From NCBI GenBank assembly GCA_014841835.1, contig JACYUQ010000002.1, positions 620,001 to 684,000 on the forward strand: a stretch of 64,000 nt of DNA, written 5' to 3'. How positions within the stretch are numbered: position 1 is the stretch's first letter; each line of letters starts with the position of its first letter. Below the pieces are notes generated by a model. The model saw nothing but the letters and a program-made list of their open reading frames with translations, was not told the DNA's origin and did not search any database. Position numbers and translations under genes: made by a program. Origin of the DNA: Oxalobacteraceae sp. CFBP 13730. Its GTDB lineage: Bacteria > Pseudomonadota > Gammaproteobacteria > Burkholderiales > Burkholderiaceae_D. Positions 8,480 through 17,609 of this stretch are shown here, one piece after another.

Positions 8480-9661
8480 TTAGAAAATCTCGAACAGGCC
8501 CGCAGCGCCCATGCCGCCGGCGATGCACATCGTGACCACGGCGTACTTCGCGCCGCGGCGCCGGCCTTCAATCAGAATGTGGCCAGCCAGGCGCGCGCCC
8601 GTCATGCCGAACGGATGGCCGATGGAAATCGCGCCACCGTCCACGTTCAGGCGCTCGTCGGGGATGCCGAGTTGCTGCTGGCAGTAGATCGCCTGTGACG
8701 CGAATGCTTCGTTCAGCTCCCACAGATCGATATCGTCCACCGTCAGGCCGAAGCGCTTCAAGAGTTTGGGTACCGCGAACACGGGGCCGATGCCCATTTC
8801 ATCCGGCTCGCAGCCGGCCACCGCCATGCCACGGAAGGCGCCCAGCGGGGTCAAGCCGAGGCGCTCGGCTTCTTTTGCTTCCATCATCACGCAGGCCGAC
8901 GCGCCATCGGACAGCTGCGACGCATTGCCGGCGGTGACGAATTTGCCCTCGCCCATGACCGGCGCCAGCTTGGCCAGGCCTTCATAGGTCGTGCCGCGCC
9001 GGTTGCAGGTGTCTTCGGCGATCGTGACTTCACGCTGGCTGACTTCCTTCGTCTCCTTGTCGGTGACGGCCATGGTCGTGGTGCACGCGACGATTTCTTC
9101 GCTGTAGCGGCCGGCCAGCTGCGCCGCCTCGGTCTTGCGCTGGGACTCGAACGAGAAGCGGTCCTGCGCTTCGCGGCTGATGTTGTAGCGCGCGGCGACG
9201 ATGTCGGCGGTGTCGATCATCGGCAGATACAGGTCCGGCTTGTGTTCCAGTATCCACGGGTCGATGCCCGAATCGCCACTGTCGCGGCTGCGGATGTGCG
9301 AGATGCTTTCCACGCCGCCGGCGATGATGGCAGGTGCGCCATCGACGATGATGCGGCCGGCGCCGATGGCGATCGCCTGCAGGCCCGAGGCGCAGAAGCG
9401 GTTCACAGTCGTGCCGGCGATCGTGATCGGCAGGCCGGCGCGGATCACGCTCTGGCGCGCGATATTGCGGCCGGTGGTGCCTTCCGGGTAGCCGCAACCG
9501 AGAATCGCGTCTTCGATCATGGCCGGATCGATGCCAGCGCGCTCGACGGCAGCGCGTACGGCAAACGCAGCCAGCTGGGCGCCGGGCGTGTTATTGAATT
9601 CGCCGCGGTGCGCCTTGGTCAGCGGGGTGCGGGCGGTTGAAACGATGACAGCTTCGCGCAT
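8480..9661 (-). CDS. pimB: Thiolase (acetyl-CoA acyltransferase, PimB-like)
   Basis: A 393-residue thiolase of normal family length. Catalytic features are visible: the acyl-accepting Cys in [17 protein letters not shown] (about residue 89), the His of [17 protein letters not shown] (about 349) and the second Cys in [19 protein letters not shown] (about 379). It cleaves a 3-oxoacyl-CoA with CoA to release acetyl-CoA, the last step of each beta-oxidation turn. A GGAGACT ribosome-binding site precedes the start. It is between the bifunctional hydratase/dehydrogenase gene (34 bases upstream) and the acyl-CoA dehydrogenase pair. The specific chain is inferred from operon content. Confidence 0.88.
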   Translation of the reverse strand: MREAVIVSTARTPLTKAHRGEFNNTPGAQLAAFAVRAAVERAGIDPAMIEDAILGCGYPEGTTGRNIARQSVIRAGLPITIAGTTVNRFCASGLQAIAIGAGRIIVDGAPAIIAGGVESISHIRSRDSGDSGIDPWILEHKPDLYLPMIDTADIVAARYNISREAQDRFSFESQRKTEAAQLAGRYSEEIVACTTTMAVTDKETKEVSQREVTIAEDTCNRRGTTYEGLAKLAPVMGEGKFVTAGNASQLSDGASACVMMEAKEAERLGLTPLGAFRGMAVAGCEPDEMGIGPVFAVPKLLKRFGLTVDDIDLWELNEAFASQAIYCQQQLGIPDERLNVDGGAISIGHPFGMTGARLAGHILIEGRRRGAKYAVVTMCIAGGMGAAGLFEIF

Positions 9662-9695
9662 GGCGAGTCTCCTGACAGATTGAGAACGATAGGGT

Positions 9696-11825
9696 CTACG
9701 CGGATTGATTCAGGCTGGCGAAATTGGCGCCCTTGTCGACCAGCTCCACCAGCAGCGGCGACGGCTGCCAGAACAGCGGGTCTTCCTGGGCAAACTCGCG
9801 GATGTCGGCCAGGATCGTCGGCAGGCCGACCGTGTCGGCATACTGCATCGGGCCGCCGCGGTAGCGCGGGAAGCCGTAGCCGTGCACGAACGTCACGTCC
9901 ACATCGAGTGGCCGCAGGGCGATCTTCTGGTGCACGACATTAGCGCCTTCATTGATCATCGCGGCCAGGTAGCGGCGCACGATCTCGGCGTCGCTGAAGC
10001 TGCGCGGTGCTTTACCCGACAACGCGCCCGCGCGGGCCCGTTCGGCCTCGATGATGGCCTCGACTTCCGGGTCGGGGGTGCCGACGCGGGCGCCATCCGG
10101 ATACAGGTAGTAGCCACGCCCGGTCTTCTGGCCGAACCAGCCCCGTTCGCACAGGCGGTCGGCGATCTGCACGTAACGTGCGCGTGGGTCACGCGTGGGG
10201 GCGCGCCGCTTGCGGGTGGCCCAGCCGATGTCGCCACCGGCCAGGTCGGAGACCTGGAACGGGCCCATCGGGTAGCCGAAGTCACGCAGTGCCTTGTCGA
10301 TCTGGTAGGGCGAGGCGCCGTCTTCCATCATCGCGTGCGCGGCCTGGCCGTACACGGCGAGGATGCGGTTGCCGATGAAACCGTCGCACACGCCGGCGCG
10401 CACGGGCACCTTGCGCAGCTTCTTTGCCAGGTCGAAGGCGGTGGCGACCACGTCGTCGGCCACCTTGGCCGGCACGACGATCTCGAGCAGCTTCATGATG
10501 TTCGCCGGCGAGAAGAAATGCAGGCCGACGACGTCCTGCGGGCGCGAGATCGCCGCCGCGATCTGGTCGATGTCGAGGTACGACGTATTGGTGGCCAGCA
10601 CCGCGCCGGGTTTACAGACGCGATCGAGTTCGGCAAACACGGCGTGTTTCACCGCCATGTCCTCGAACACGGCTTCAATCACCAGATCGGCCTGGGCCAG
10701 CGCGTCGTACCACGTGCTGCCATTGAAGCGCGCCATGGTGGCGTCTTTCGCGTCCGGCGTGATGCGGCCCTTGGCGATCAGGCCGTCATATACCTTCTCG
10801 ACATGCTTGCGACCGCGCGCCAGCGCCTCGTCGTCGCGCTCGATCATCGTGACCGGCAAGCCGGCATCGAGGACGGCAACAGCGATGCCGGCACCCATCG
10901 TGCCGCCGCCAACGACACCGATGCTATTGATCGGGCGTGGCTTGGCGTTGCGCGTCTCCGGCGCCCTGGCGGTTTCGCGCTCGGCGAAGAAGGCATGCAC
11001 CAGCCCAGCGCGCTGCGGGCTGTCGAGGCATTCGAGGAACAACTTGCGTTCCAGCGCCTGGCCTTCGTCGAATGGCAGCTCGAGGGCGCCCTGCACCGCG
11101 TCCACGATTTTCAGGGGCGAGAACAGGCCGCGCGATTTTTTTGCCGTCTCGGCGCGTGCGCTGTCGATCGCGGCGCGCTGCGCATGTGTATCGGCGAGCT
11201 GCGTGGCGTCACGGGTGCGCCGCACCGGCGCCCCGCCCTGCACCAGTTCCTGCGCATAGGCCAGGCCTGCTGCGAGCGGGTCGGCGCCCTCTACCACCCG
11301 GTCGACCAAGCCAAGTTTCGCCGCTTCGGCCGCGCCCACGTGGCGACCGCTCAGCATCATGTCGAGCGCTGCGGCGGCGCCGATCAGGCGCGGCGTGCGC
11401 TGGGTGCCGCCAGCGCCCGGTAGCAGGCCAAGCGCCACTTCGGGTAAACCCAGTTTCGCTGCGGGCAGCGCCAGGCGATAGTGTGCTGCCAGTGCGATCT
11501 CCAGTCCGCCGCCAAGTGCAGCGCCGTGGATGACGGCGATCACCGGTTTGCTGCAGGCTTCAATGCCGTTGCAGACGTCAGGCAGGAACGGCGTCATCGG
11601 TGGCTTGCCGAACTCGCGGATATCGGCCCCGCCGATGAAGGTCTTGCCGCTGCCGGTGATCAGCACGGCCTTGACCGCAGCGTCGCCTTCAGCCGCGGCG
11701 ATCGCTTCGACCAGACCGCGTCGGACGTCGACGCCAAGCGCATTGACGGGAGGATTGTCGATGGTGACGACGAGAATGTCGCCGTGCATGGCACGAGCGA
11801 CCGGACCAGTTGCGCCAGTGTGCAT
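9696..11825 (-). CDS. pimF: Bifunctional enoyl-CoA hydratase / 3-hydroxyacyl-CoA dehydrogenase (PimF/FadJ-like)
   Basis: A 709-residue multifunctional beta-oxidation enzyme. Residues about 1-190 form a crotonase domain ([16 protein letters not shown] and [22 protein letters not shown] with the oxyanion hole; [21 protein letters not shown] with the catalytic Glu). From about 295 a 3-hydroxyacyl-CoA dehydrogenase begins, with the NAD-binding [21 protein letters not shown], the catalytic-His segment [19 protein letters not shown], and two C-terminal dehydrogenase repeats. The ATG at 11825 has AAGGAGACA upstream; the open frame extends another 55 codons without support. It is the first gene of the minus-strand operon and diverges from the IclR gene at 12138 across a palindrome-rich spacer. 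Confidence 0.9.
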   Translation of the reverse strand: MHTGATGPVARAMHGDILVVTIDNPPVNALGVDVRRGLVEAIAAAEGDAAVKAVLITGSGKTFIGGADIREFGKPPMTPFLPDVCNGIEACSKPVIAVIHGAALGGGLEIALAAHYRLALPAAKLGLPEVALGLLPGAGGTQRTPRLIGAAAALDMMLSGRHVGAAEAAKLGLVDRVVEGADPLAAGLAYAQELVQGGAPVRRTRDATQLADTHAQRAAIDSARAETAKKSRGLFSPLKIVDAVQGALELPFDEGQALERKLFLECLDSPQRAGLVHAFFAERETARAPETRNAKPRPINSIGVVGGGTMGAGIAVAVLDAGLPVTMIERDDEALARGRKHVEKVYDGLIAKGRITPDAKDATMARFNGSTWYDALAQADLVIEAVFEDMAVKHAVFAELDRVCKPGAVLATNTSYLDIDQIAAAISRPQDVVGLHFFSPANIMKLLEIVVPAKVADDVVATAFDLAKKLRKVPVRAGVCDGFIGNRILAVYGQAAHAMMEDGASPYQIDKALRDFGYPMGPFQVSDLAGGDIGWATRKRRAPTRDPRARYVQIADRLCERGWFGQKTGRGYYLYPDGARVGTPDPEVEAIIEAERARAGALSGKAPRSFSDAEIVRRYLAAMINEGANVVHQKIALRPLDVDVTFVHGYGFPRYRGGPMQYADTVGLPTILADIREFAQEDPLFWQPSPLLVELVDKGANFASLNQSA

Positions 11826-12137
11826 AAGCTGTCTCCTTGACTTTATATTGAATGCTAAATCGGTTCGCTGTGCGAAACCGCGTTTTGCATTTCCTGTTGC
11901 GATCAACGATAACCGATTTTTCGCGAAAATGTAAACGACTTCGCGGTACCGCTTTTGCGGGAAAAACCGGAAGATCCGGTGATTCGCCATGCGAAATGGG
12001 CGCGAATCGCGTAATTACCGCCATACGGTGTTTCGCTCTGCGAACTACCATTTCACAAAAACTGTTGACACTCCTGTTTTCGGTATGTGAATATCCGACT
12101 CAAGCCCAGCCGGAGATGCCGGGCATAGGAGACAAGA
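11826..12137. promoter_or_regulatory. Divergent control region with three TTCGC-N3-GCGAA palindromes
   Basis: This 312-base spacer separates the divergent pimF-like operon and the IclR gene. It holds three perfect copies of TTCGC-N3-GCGAA: 11866-11878 (spacer TGT), 11983-11995 (CAT) and 12032-12044 (TCT). It also has the compact palindrome TTTTCGCGAAAA near 11928-11939 and GCGGTACCGC near 11943-11952. A sigma70-like promoter for the IclR gene reads TTGACA (12065-12070), 17 bases, TGAATA. Repeated dyads next to an IclR gene are the expected layout for IclR-family operators; which of the two paralogues binds is not known. Confidence 0.6.
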
Positions 12138-13022
12138 ATGGACTCGATCCAGTCACTGGAAGACCCTTTGCTGGCGGCACCCGCCACCTCGCAAGAGCTG
12201 CGGCAAGAGTTACCACAAGCGCCGCAGGACGACGCACCCGACGAAGACAACGGCAAGGACCGCCAGTTCGTCACAGCCCTGGCGCGCGGCCTGGAAATCC
12301 TGCGCTGCTTCCGCCCGGGCGAGGCGTATCTCACCAATAGCGAGATGGCCAAGCGCACCGGCATGCCCAAGCCGACGATTTCACGCCTGACCTACACGCT
12401 GACCAAACTCGGCTACCTGACCTATTCGGCTGACCAGGGCCGTTACCAGCTCGGTGCCCCGGTGCTGGCGCTCGGCTACACCCTGCTCGCCAACCTCGAC
12501 GTGCGCAAACTGGCCCGGCCTGCCATGCAGGAGCTGGCCGAATACGCCCAGTGCAGCGTGGCGATCGGCATCCGCGACCGCCTGCACATGGTGTATGTCG
12601 AAGCCTGCCGCGGCAGCGCTGCAGTGACGCTGCGGCGCGATGCCGGTTCGCGCATCCCGCTGGCCACCACCGCCATGGGTAAGGCCTACCTGTGCGGCCT
12701 GCCGCAAACCGACCGTGACTTCCTGATGGACCATATCCGCCTGACGGCCGACACCAACTGGCCCAAGATCAAAACCGACATCGAACAGGGCTTCAAGGAT
12801 TACCAGGACCGCGGCTTCGTCCTGTCGTCCGGCCTGTGGGACGCGAACATCAGCGCCGTGGGCGTGCCGCTGCTCGACCAGGACATCGCCCGGACGATGG
12901 CGTTCAACTGCGGCGGCCCGGCCTTTTTGCTGCCCTACGAAAAACTGGTCGAGGACCTCGGTCCGCGCCTGGTGCAACTGGTGCGCAACGTCGAAATCAG
13001 CATGGGCCGGCATATCGGCTAG
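12138..13022 (+). CDS. IclR-family transcriptional regulator (second copy)
   Basis: A 294-residue IclR/PcaR/PobR-type regulator. After an acidic, probably disordered N-terminus of about 40 residues comes the winged helix-turn-helix (LTNSEMAKRTGMPKPTISRLTYTLTKLGYL) and then the IclR effector domain (VAIGIRDRLHMVYVEACRGSAAV, RIPLATTAMGKAYLCGL, TMAFNCGGPAFLL). GGAGACA precedes the ATG. It diverges from the acyl-CoA operon and is followed by the ABC importer genes, so it probably controls both, with an aromatic or dicarboxylic acid or its CoA ester as effector. It is clearly paralogous to the regulator at 3113. Confidence 0.9.
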   Translation: MDSIQSLEDPLLAAPATSQELRQELPQAPQDDAPDEDNGKDRQFVTALARGLEILRCFRPGEAYLTNSEMAKRTGMPKPTISRLTYTLTKLGYLTYSADQGRYQLGAPVLALGYTLLANLDVRKLARPAMQELAEYAQCSVAIGIRDRLHMVYVEACRGSAAVTLRRDAGSRIPLATTAMGKAYLCGLPQTDRDFLMDHIRLTADTNWPKIKTDIEQGFKDYQDRGFVLSSGLWDANISAVGVPLLDQDIARTMAFNCGGPAFLLPYEKLVEDLGPRLVQLVRNVEISMGRHIG

Positions 13023-13133
13023 CGGTGCCGTGGTACCGGCAATCAGGGAGCGACGCCGCACGATGCGGTGAGGCCCCCGGCTTGCCGTCGTTGTTGACTA
13101 TTCCTACATTCACTAAAAAATAACGGAGACATG

Positions 13134-14300
13134 ATGAAGGCAAACAAGATCGTCCTCGCCATTTTGGCGCTCGGCACCGTCGGCAGCATCAACCTGGCCA
13201 GTGCCGAAGAATTTCTGGTCGGTGTACAGATTCCACTGACCGGGCCGCTGGCCCGCGTCGGCCTGGGCACCCAGGAAGGCATCCGCGTCGCGGCCGAGGT
13301 CTTCAACAAGACCAACGGCAAGCACACGATCAAACTGATCACCGTCGACGACGAGTCGGCGCCGGCAAAGGCCGTGGCGGCAGTGGAAAAGCTGGCCAGC
13401 CAGAACGTGGTCGCCATCACGGGCGGTTACGCCTCCAACAATATCTCGCCTGCCTCGGACGCCGCTGGCAAACTGGGGCTGGCCTATGTGACGTCGGGTG
13501 GCGTTGACGACGGCCTGATCAATGCCGGGCGCAAGAATTTCTTCCGCATCAATAACACCCAGGGTTACCAGAAGGCCCTCGTCGGCCTGCTCACCGACCT
13601 GAGCGTCAAGTCGGTCTCGATCATCTATTCGACCAAGGATGCGACCCACGGCCTGGCCGCGGACGTCGAGAAAACGCTGGCAGCCAAGGGCGTCAAAGTC
13701 GTCACGCACGCGTTCGATCCGTTGATCACCGACTTCAAGCCGATCATCAACAAGGTGAAGCTGCGCGACCGCTCCGAATTCATCGTCATGGTCGGCTACG
13801 AAAACGACTACGTTGGCATCCTGCGCGCCGCACGGGTGCTGAAGCCGAGCATCAAGGGCGTGGCCGGCGTGTGGTCGCTCGCAACGCCGAAGATGGCGGC
13901 CGATTTCCCGGACCTGATGCCGAACGTGTACGGCACCGCCGTGCTGCCATTCCCGGTGCAGTTCTCGACCGAAGAAGGCAAGCGCTTTGCCGACGGCTAC
14001 AAGGCGCTGCTCAACAAGGACCCGGATTACCTGGGCCAGTTCGGCTACGTCCAGTCGATGCTGCTGTTCGAAGCGATCGCACGCGCCGCCGACAAGGGCA
14101 CGCTGAAAAAAGGCGGCGTGATCGACGAAATGCGCAAGACCGATCGCCAGACCCTGATCGGCCGGGTGCAGTTCGATGCCAGGGGCGACAACCCGAACTT
14201 CACGCAGCGCATGGGCCAGCACCAGGGCAAGAAGGTCGAACTGGTGTGGCCGAAAGAATCGGCCACCGCCAAGCCGGTCTATCCGGGCCTGCCCTGGTAA
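13134..14300 (+). CDS. Liv-type ABC transporter, periplasmic substrate-binding protein
   Basis: A 388-residue type I periplasmic binding protein (LivJ/LivK, Peripla_BP_6 family). A Sec signal peptide ends near LASA, followed by the family opening EEFLVGVQIPLTGPLARVGLGTQEG. Two adjacent ATG codons are present; the second (13134) gives a better distance from GGAG at 13125. The ligand pocket cannot be read off, but the catabolic context argues for a carboxylic acid rather than leucine. It is separated from the permease gene by 68 bases with a hairpin, commonly seen where the binding protein is made in excess of membrane components. Confidence 0.88.
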   Translation: MKANKIVLAILALGTVGSINLASAEEFLVGVQIPLTGPLARVGLGTQEGIRVAAEVFNKTNGKHTIKLITVDDESAPAKAVAAVEKLASQNVVAITGGYASNNISPASDAAGKLGLAYVTSGGVDDGLINAGRKNFFRINNTQGYQKALVGLLTDLSVKSVSIIYSTKDATHGLAADVEKTLAAKGVKVVTHAFDPLITDFKPIINKVKLRDRSEFIVMVGYENDYVGILRAARVLKPSIKGVAGVWSLATPKMAADFPDLMPNVYGTAVLPFPVQFSTEEGKRFADGYKALLNKDPDYLGQFGYVQSMLLFEAIARAADKGTLKKGGVIDEMRKTDRQTLIGRVQFDARGDNPNFTQRMGQHQGKKVELVWPKESATAKPVYPGLPW

Positions 14301-14322
14301 GCCTGTAAGCGCATGAGCGAGA

Positions 14323-14343
14323 CGGGCAGGATCCCCCTGCCCG
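14323..14343 (+). terminator. Intra-operon hairpin between binding protein and permease genes
   Basis: CGGGCAGG (14323-14330) pairs with CCTGCCCG (14336-14343) across a five-base loop. There is no T-run, so partial attenuation or 3'-end protection of the binding-protein message is likelier than full termination. Confidence 0.5.
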
Positions 14344-14368
14344 CGTGAATAATCGATTGGATGCAGAA

Positions 14369-15241
14369 ATGACGGACTTGATTCTACAAGCCGTGTATTC
14401 CGGGTTGTTGCAGGGCGGCTCCTACGCCCTGATTGCACTGGGACTGGCGCTCGTGTTCGGCGCCATGAACGTGATCAACCTGGCGCACGGTGAACTGGTA
14501 TTGCTGGCGGCGTACATCGCCTACACGGTCGAATCGCAGCTCGGCTGGAATCCGCTTGCCGCGATTCCCGCCGCCGTGATCATCGTGACCATCACCTCGA
14601 GCCTACTGTATTTCTTGGTCAGCCGGGTGACGGTGCACCGCGAAATCAATTCGCTGACGCTGACCTTCGGCGTCGGCGTGATCCTCACCAACCTGGTCCT
14701 GATGATCTGGAGCGCCGACGTGCGCACCACGAGCTCGACCTGGATGCAGGAAGCCTTCATCGTCGGCGAGCTCTACAGCATGCGCAGCGAAGTGCTGTTC
14801 TTCGGCGTGAGCCTCGTGCTGATCGTGGCGCTGTGGTGGTGGCTGTCGCGCAGCTGGTATGGCCGCGCCGTGCGCGCCGTATCGAGCAACCGCGACGCGG
14901 CCAAGCTGATGGGGATCAACCCTGGCCGCACCGAGCTGGTGTCGTTCATCGTGGCCGGCATCCTGGCCGCCTTCGCCGGTGTCGCCCTGTTCAGCTACGG
15001 CGTTGTGACCCCGGGCTATGGCAGCGTACTGACCGTGAAAGCCTTCATCATCACCGTGCTGGCGGGCCTAGGCTCGATCCCCGGCGTACTGATCGGCGCA
15101 ATCCTGCTGGGCGTGGCCGAATCGCTGACGATCACGCTGGCCAGTTCGGCGCTGCAAGAGCTGGCCGGCATGGGCCTGTTCCTGGTGGTGCTGTTCGTGA
15201 TGCCCAATGGCCTGTTTGGTGTGGCACGGAGGCGCGGATGA
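14369..15241 (+). CDS. Liv-type ABC transporter permease (LivH-like)
   Basis: A 290-residue inner-membrane permease of the branched-chain amino acid type. It has LivH signatures: QAVYSGLLQGGSYALIALGLALVFG at the N-terminus, AMNVINLAHGELVLLAAY, and the EAA-like loop AVSSNRDAAKLMGIN. About eight membrane segments are visible. The ATG at 14369 starts the recognisable protein; an in-frame GTG at 14345 is possible but within the hairpin. Its stop overlaps the next start (ATGA), so the two permeases are translationally coupled and should form a heterodimer. Confidence 0.88.
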   Translation: MTDLILQAVYSGLLQGGSYALIALGLALVFGAMNVINLAHGELVLLAAYIAYTVESQLGWNPLAAIPAAVIIVTITSSLLYFLVSRVTVHREINSLTLTFGVGVILTNLVLMIWSADVRTTSSTWMQEAFIVGELYSMRSEVLFFGVSLVLIVALWWWLSRSWYGRAVRAVSSNRDAAKLMGINPGRTELVSFIVAGILAAFAGVALFSYGVVTPGYGSVLTVKAFIITVLAGLGSIPGVLIGAILLGVAESLTITLASSALQELAGMGLFLVVLFVMPNGLFGVARRRG

Positions 15242-16191
15242 AACTCAACAAACTCCTCATCGCCACGCTGGTGGCGACGTATCTCGTGGTGCCATTCGCG
15301 CTGGGCGGCAACAGCTATGTCATGAGCCTGGTGATCGCCTCGCTGATCATCGGCGGCGTCGCGCTGTCGTGGGCGCTGCTGGGCAACCTGGGCGGCATGG
15401 TCAGCTTCGGCCATGCGGCGTTCTTTGGCGTGGGCGCCTATACGTCGGCCGTGCTGACCATGCAGTACAACGTGCCGGTCTTCATCGGCCTGGTGCTGGG
15501 CGGCGTCGGTGCGGTGCTGTCGGCGGTCCTGATGCTGCCCGTGCTGCGCCTGCGCGGTCCCTATTTTGCGCTGGCAATCCTGGCGTACGCGCATATCTTC
15601 CGCATCGTGGCTACCGAATGGACGTCAGTCACGAACGGCGCCGGCGGCATTGCCAGGATCCCGGCCCTGCCGACCGTGTTCGACTACAATTTCGGCAGCC
15701 ACACCGGCAATTACCTCGTGATTCTGACGATGGTGCTGCTGTTTGCCTGGGCCTATGACGTCATCCGCCGCAGCCCGCACGGCCTGGCCCTGCGCGCCAT
15801 GCACGACAGCGAGGATGCAACGCGCGTGGTGGGCGTGAACAACACGCTGCTCAAGGGTCTGATGCTGCTGGTGTCGGCCTTCATGTGCGGCGCCGTGGGC
15901 GCATTCAATGCGCACTACATCAACTTCCTCGAACCGGATTACGCCTTCAGTGCGGTGTGGGTGACGATCCCGATTGTCGCGGCGATCTTCGGCGGCTACC
16001 GCACCATCACGGGTCCCCTGATCGGCGCCGTCGTGGTGTACCTGGTCGACCAGTTATTCATCAAGAACTTCATGCCCACCGGCCACCAGCTGGTGCTCGG
16101 CGTGGTGCTGGTCGTGATGATCATTGCCAGCCCGGATGGCCTGCTGGGCATGATCCGCCGGGCGTTAAGGAAAAAACATGCTGCAACTTGA
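15238..16191 (+). CDS. Liv-type ABC transporter permease (LivM-like)
   Basis: A 317-residue inner-membrane permease. LivM hallmarks are NLGGMVSFGHAAFFGVGAYTSAVL (about residues 50-73), LRLRGPYFALAILAYAHIFRI, and the cytoplasmic EAA-type loop LRAMHDSEDATRVVGVN that docks with the ATPases. It partners with the LivH-like protein, whose stop codon it overlaps, and itself overlaps the first ATPase gene by 14 bases. A long open frame continues upstream inside the LivH gene but is only a shadow. The solute is inferred from context to be the acid degraded by the neighbouring operon. Confidence 0.88.
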   Translation: MKLNKLLIATLVATYLVVPFALGGNSYVMSLVIASLIIGGVALSWALLGNLGGMVSFGHAAFFGVGAYTSAVLTMQYNVPVFIGLVLGGVGAVLSAVLMLPVLRLRGPYFALAILAYAHIFRIVATEWTSVTNGAGGIARIPALPTVFDYNFGSHTGNYLVILTMVLLFAWAYDVIRRSPHGLALRAMHDSEDATRVVGVNNTLLKGLMLLVSAFMCGAVGAFNAHYINFLEPDYAFSAVWVTIPIVAAIFGGYRTITGPLIGAVVVYLVDQLFIKNFMPTGHQLVLGVVLVVMIIASPDGLLGMIRRALRKKHAAT

Positions 16192-16897
16192 AAACGTCAC
16201 CGTCCGCTTCGGCGGCCTCACGGCGGTCAACGATGTCACGCTGGCGGTCGGCACGGGCGACCTGGTGGGCCTGGTCGGCGCCAATGGCGCCGGCAAGACC
16301 ACACTGTTCAATGCCATTTCGGGGCTGGTGCGCCCGACCACGGGCCGCATCCTCTTCAATGGCGCCGATGTGCTCAAGGCGCCGATGTACCAGCGCGCGC
16401 GCATGGGCATCGGGCGTACCTTCCAGATCCCGCAGCCGATGCACGAGCTGACCGTGCGCCAGAACCTGGAAGTCGCGCAGCGCTTCGGTACCGGTTCGGT
16501 CGACAAACGCCGCATCGACGAGATCCTGGACTTCACCAACCTGGCTGCCAAGGCAGGACGTGATGCATCGAGCGGCCTGGCGCTGACCGAACTGAAGGCG
16601 CTCGAAGTGGCCAAGGCGCTCTCCACCAACCCAAAACTGCTGCTGCTCGACGAAGTGCTGGCGGGCCTGGAAACCAGCGGCAAGCGCAACTTCATGAACA
16701 TGCTCAAGGACCTGCACGCCAAGTTTTCGGTCGGCATCCTGATCATCGAGCACGACATCGACACCATCAGCAATCTGTGCCAGCGGGTGGCGGTGCTGAA
16801 CTTCGGCGGCATGATCGCCGAAGGCACACCGGCCGAGGTCTTCAACAACCCGGCCGTCATCAAGAGCTATACCGGAGGCGAGGTCGACCATGCTTGA
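16178..16897 (+). CDS. Liv-type ABC transporter ATP-binding protein (LivG-like)
   Basis: A 239-residue ABC ATPase. Walker A is GANGAGKTT (about residues 34-42), the Q-loop is FQIPQPM, Walker B is LLLLDEVLAGLE and the switch His is in IIEHDID. The signature motif is unusual: LALTELKALEVAKAL stands where most ABC proteins have LSGGQ. I recall that a subset of LivG-type proteins has LT-x4-K-x-LE-x-A-x-AL here, so it is a subfamily trait rather than decay. It overlaps both neighbours in the livKHMGF-type operon. Confidence 0.88.
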   Translation: MLQLENVTVRFGGLTAVNDVTLAVGTGDLVGLVGANGAGKTTLFNAISGLVRPTTGRILFNGADVLKAPMYQRARMGIGRTFQIPQPMHELTVRQNLEVAQRFGTGSVDKRRIDEILDFTNLAAKAGRDASSGLALTELKALEVAKALSTNPKLLLLDEVLAGLETSGKRNFMNMLKDLHAKFSVGILIIEHDIDTISNLCQRVAVLNFGGMIAEGTPAEVFNNPAVIKSYTGGEVDHA

Positions 16898-17609
16898 AAT
16901 CCAGAACGTGCGCGCCGGTTATGGCGCGATCAATGTGCTGTGGGATTTGTCGCTCAGCATCGCACCGGGCAAGCTGACCACGATCATCGGCCAGAACGGC
17001 GCCGGCAAGACCACGCTGCTGCGCGCCATGATGGGGCTCATCCCCGTGTCGCAAGGGACGATCACGCTCGACGGCAAGCCGCTCAACGGCACGCCGACCT
17101 GGGACATGCACAAGGTCTCGATGGCGATGATTCCCGAAGGCCGCATGGTGTTTCGCGACATGACGGTCGAGGAAAACCTGATGATGGGCGCGTTTGCGCC
17201 GCAGCACCGCGCGCATGCCGCGCGCAATCTGGAGCGCTCGTTCGAGATGTTCCCGCGTCTGCGCGAGCGGCGCCGGCAGATGGCCGGTTCGCTGTCGGGC
17301 GGTGAAGCGCAGATGCTGGCCATGGCGCGTGGCCTGATGAGCGACCCGAAGGTCCTGATCATCGATGAGCCGTCGCTGGGCCTGGCGCCGGTGATGGTCA
17401 ACGAACTGTTCGCGATTCTGAAGCGCCTGAAGGACGATGGCCGCACGATGATCCTGGTCGAGCAGAACACGCACCGCGCGGTGGGCGTGGCTGACCACGT
17501 CTACCTGATGCAGAGCGGTAAAGTGGTGCTGTCGCAGGCCGCGAGCGAAGTCAGCCTCGAGCATCTGCACGGGTTGTATTTTGCACGCGAGAGCGGGGCC
17601 ACGGCATGA
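16890..17609 (+). CDS. Liv-type ABC transporter ATP-binding protein (LivF-like)
   Basis: A 239-residue ABC ATPase with canonical motifs: Walker A GQNGAGKTT, the LivF block MAMIPEGRMVFRDMTVEENL, a normal signature LSGGEAQMLAMARGL, Walker B VLIIDEPSLGLAP and the switch His in LVEQNTHRAV as the usual LivF variant. It forms the nucleotide-binding heterodimer with the preceding LivG-like protein. Its start overlaps LivG by eight bases, and its stop overlaps the ETF-ubiquinone oxidoreductase start by four, so transport and electron-transfer genes are co-translated. Confidence 0.9.
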   Translation: MLEIQNVRAGYGAINVLWDLSLSIAPGKLTTIIGQNGAGKTTLLRAMMGLIPVSQGTITLDGKPLNGTPTWDMHKVSMAMIPEGRMVFRDMTVEENLMMGAFAPQHRAHAARNLERSFEMFPRLRERRRQMAGSLSGGEAQMLAMARGLMSDPKVLIIDEPSLGLAPVMVNELFAILKRLKDDGRTMILVEQNTHRAVGVADHVYLMQSGKVVLSQAASEVSLEHLHGLYFARESGATA

